From: Rhodopirellula sp.
GTDB lineage: Bacteria > Planctomycetota > Planctomycetia > Pirellulales > Pirellulaceae
Direction: 5' to 3'
Length of the DNA: 42,807 nt
Assembly (NCBI GenBank): GCA_024644085.1
Contig: JAHELS010000032.1
Location: forward strand, 1-42,807
Of the stretch, positions 42,472 to 42,807 are shown one piece after another (the stretch's first letter is position 1; every line of letters begins with the position of its first letter). Under the pieces are notes generated by a model. It saw only the letters and a program-made list of their open reading frames with translations, was not told where the DNA came from and did not search any database. Both the position numbers and the translations under genes were made by a program.

Positions 42472-42807
42472 GTGAGTTTTGCCTGGATCGACAAGCAACG
42501 ACTGGGCGAAACGATGCGCGGAACCTTTCTGAATCTAGGCAGTCCTCTGAGTGCTCGGATGGCCGCCCGGACGGGGTTTGACTGGGTGCTGATTGATTTG
42601 GAGCACGGCGCCGGAACGGAAGAGACGCTCGCGGCGATGTTGATCGCGGTCGAGGGGAGCTCATGTTCGCCGATTGTACGCGTCGTTTCGAATAACGCCG
42701 ACAGCATCAAACGGGCGCTCGATCTGGGGGCTGTTGGCGTGATGGTGCCCTACGTCAGCAGTGCGGACGAAGCTGCGGCGGCGGTATCTTTCACGCGGTA
42801 TCCTCCG
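42472..42807 (+). CDS. HpcH/HpaI aldolase family protein (partial, 3' end outside the window)
   Basis: 112 codons are visible from a GTG with an excellent Shine-Dalgarno (AGGAG 42461-42465). The sequence matches the start of the class II pyruvate-dependent aldolases: LGETMRGTFLNLGSPLSARMAA, GFDWVLIDLEHGAGTEE with the Asp/Glu/His cluster, SPIVRVV with the substrate Arg, and LDLGAVGVMVPYVSSADEA. Likely cleaves 2-keto-3-deoxy sugar acids such as dehydrodeoxyglucarate. The C-terminus is cut by the window edge. Its GTG begins 68 bp after the NIPSNAP gene. Confidence 0.88.
   Translation, partial: MSFAWIDKQRLGETMRGTFLNLGSPLSARMAARTGFDWVLIDLEHGAGTEETLAAMLIAVEGSSCSPIVRVVSNNADSIKRALDLGAVGVMVPYVSSADEAAAAVSFTRYPP

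Overview
The window is about 42.8 kb of dense, roughly 59% GC bacterial chromosome with 40 protein genes (two cut by the window ends) and one tRNA gene. The gene content points to Planctomycetota, most likely a Pirellulales-type organism. The evidence is an ECF sigma factor coupled to a membrane Ser/Thr kinase, DUF1080 and sulfatase proteins, a PhoD-like phosphatase, PQQ/WD40 secreted propellers, NIPSNAP duplications, a ThiD2-ThiE fusion and many small secreted proteins of unknown role. The taxon is inferred from gene families, not from a marker tree. I see no prophage, CRISPR array, intact insertion sequence or plasmid function.

Left part (1-8.5 kb): the C-terminus of a large repeat protein, dihydroorotase (pyrC), a secreted DUF1080 protein, the sigma factor/kinase pair, a SixA-like phosphatase followed by a membrane metallophosphoesterase, and a secreted PQQ-propeller protein. 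From 8.5 to 14.1 kb lies an accessory-looking envelope cluster. It holds a TPR/beta-barrel outer-membrane protein divergent from an Ala/Gln-rich secreted coiled-coil protein with a strong terminator, then a membrane-anchored thioredoxin-like gene interrupted by an in-frame TGA, and a secreted protein with perfect SLPGKS repeats.

Middle part (14.1-24.4 kb, all minus strand): a PhoD-like phosphatase, a carboxypeptidase-regulatory/TlpA thioredoxin protein, and a housekeeping run read as aroF-tpiA-secG and yicC-gmk-rpoZ-coaC-CBS-type pyrophosphatase. A 102-bp palindromic repeat sits between rpoZ and coaC. Right part (24.7-42.8 kb): a PPOX-fold protein, Glu/Leu dehydrogenase, a zinc-PLC/DUF4332 fusion, an MscS channel, a radical SAM protein, a CCxxC metal-binding secreted protein with a clear terminator, a CYTH protein, a TlpA-like thioredoxin, thiD2-thiE, an SGNH hydrolase, tRNA-Arg(CCT), a sulfatase, a translationally coupled WD40 protein and amidohydrolase, a NIPSNAP protein and the start of an HpcH/HpaI aldolase.

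The most notable observation is the TGA codon at 12274-12276. The same reading frame stays open for 317 codons after it and completes a thioredoxin-like domain. A 7-bp hairpin with a G-starting tetraloop begins 16 nt downstream, which fits the bacterial SECIS geometry. I read the gene as a candidate selenoprotein that ordinary gene callers would split in two. A second point is CoaC, whose catalytic Asn (E. coli numbering 125) is a Ser here.
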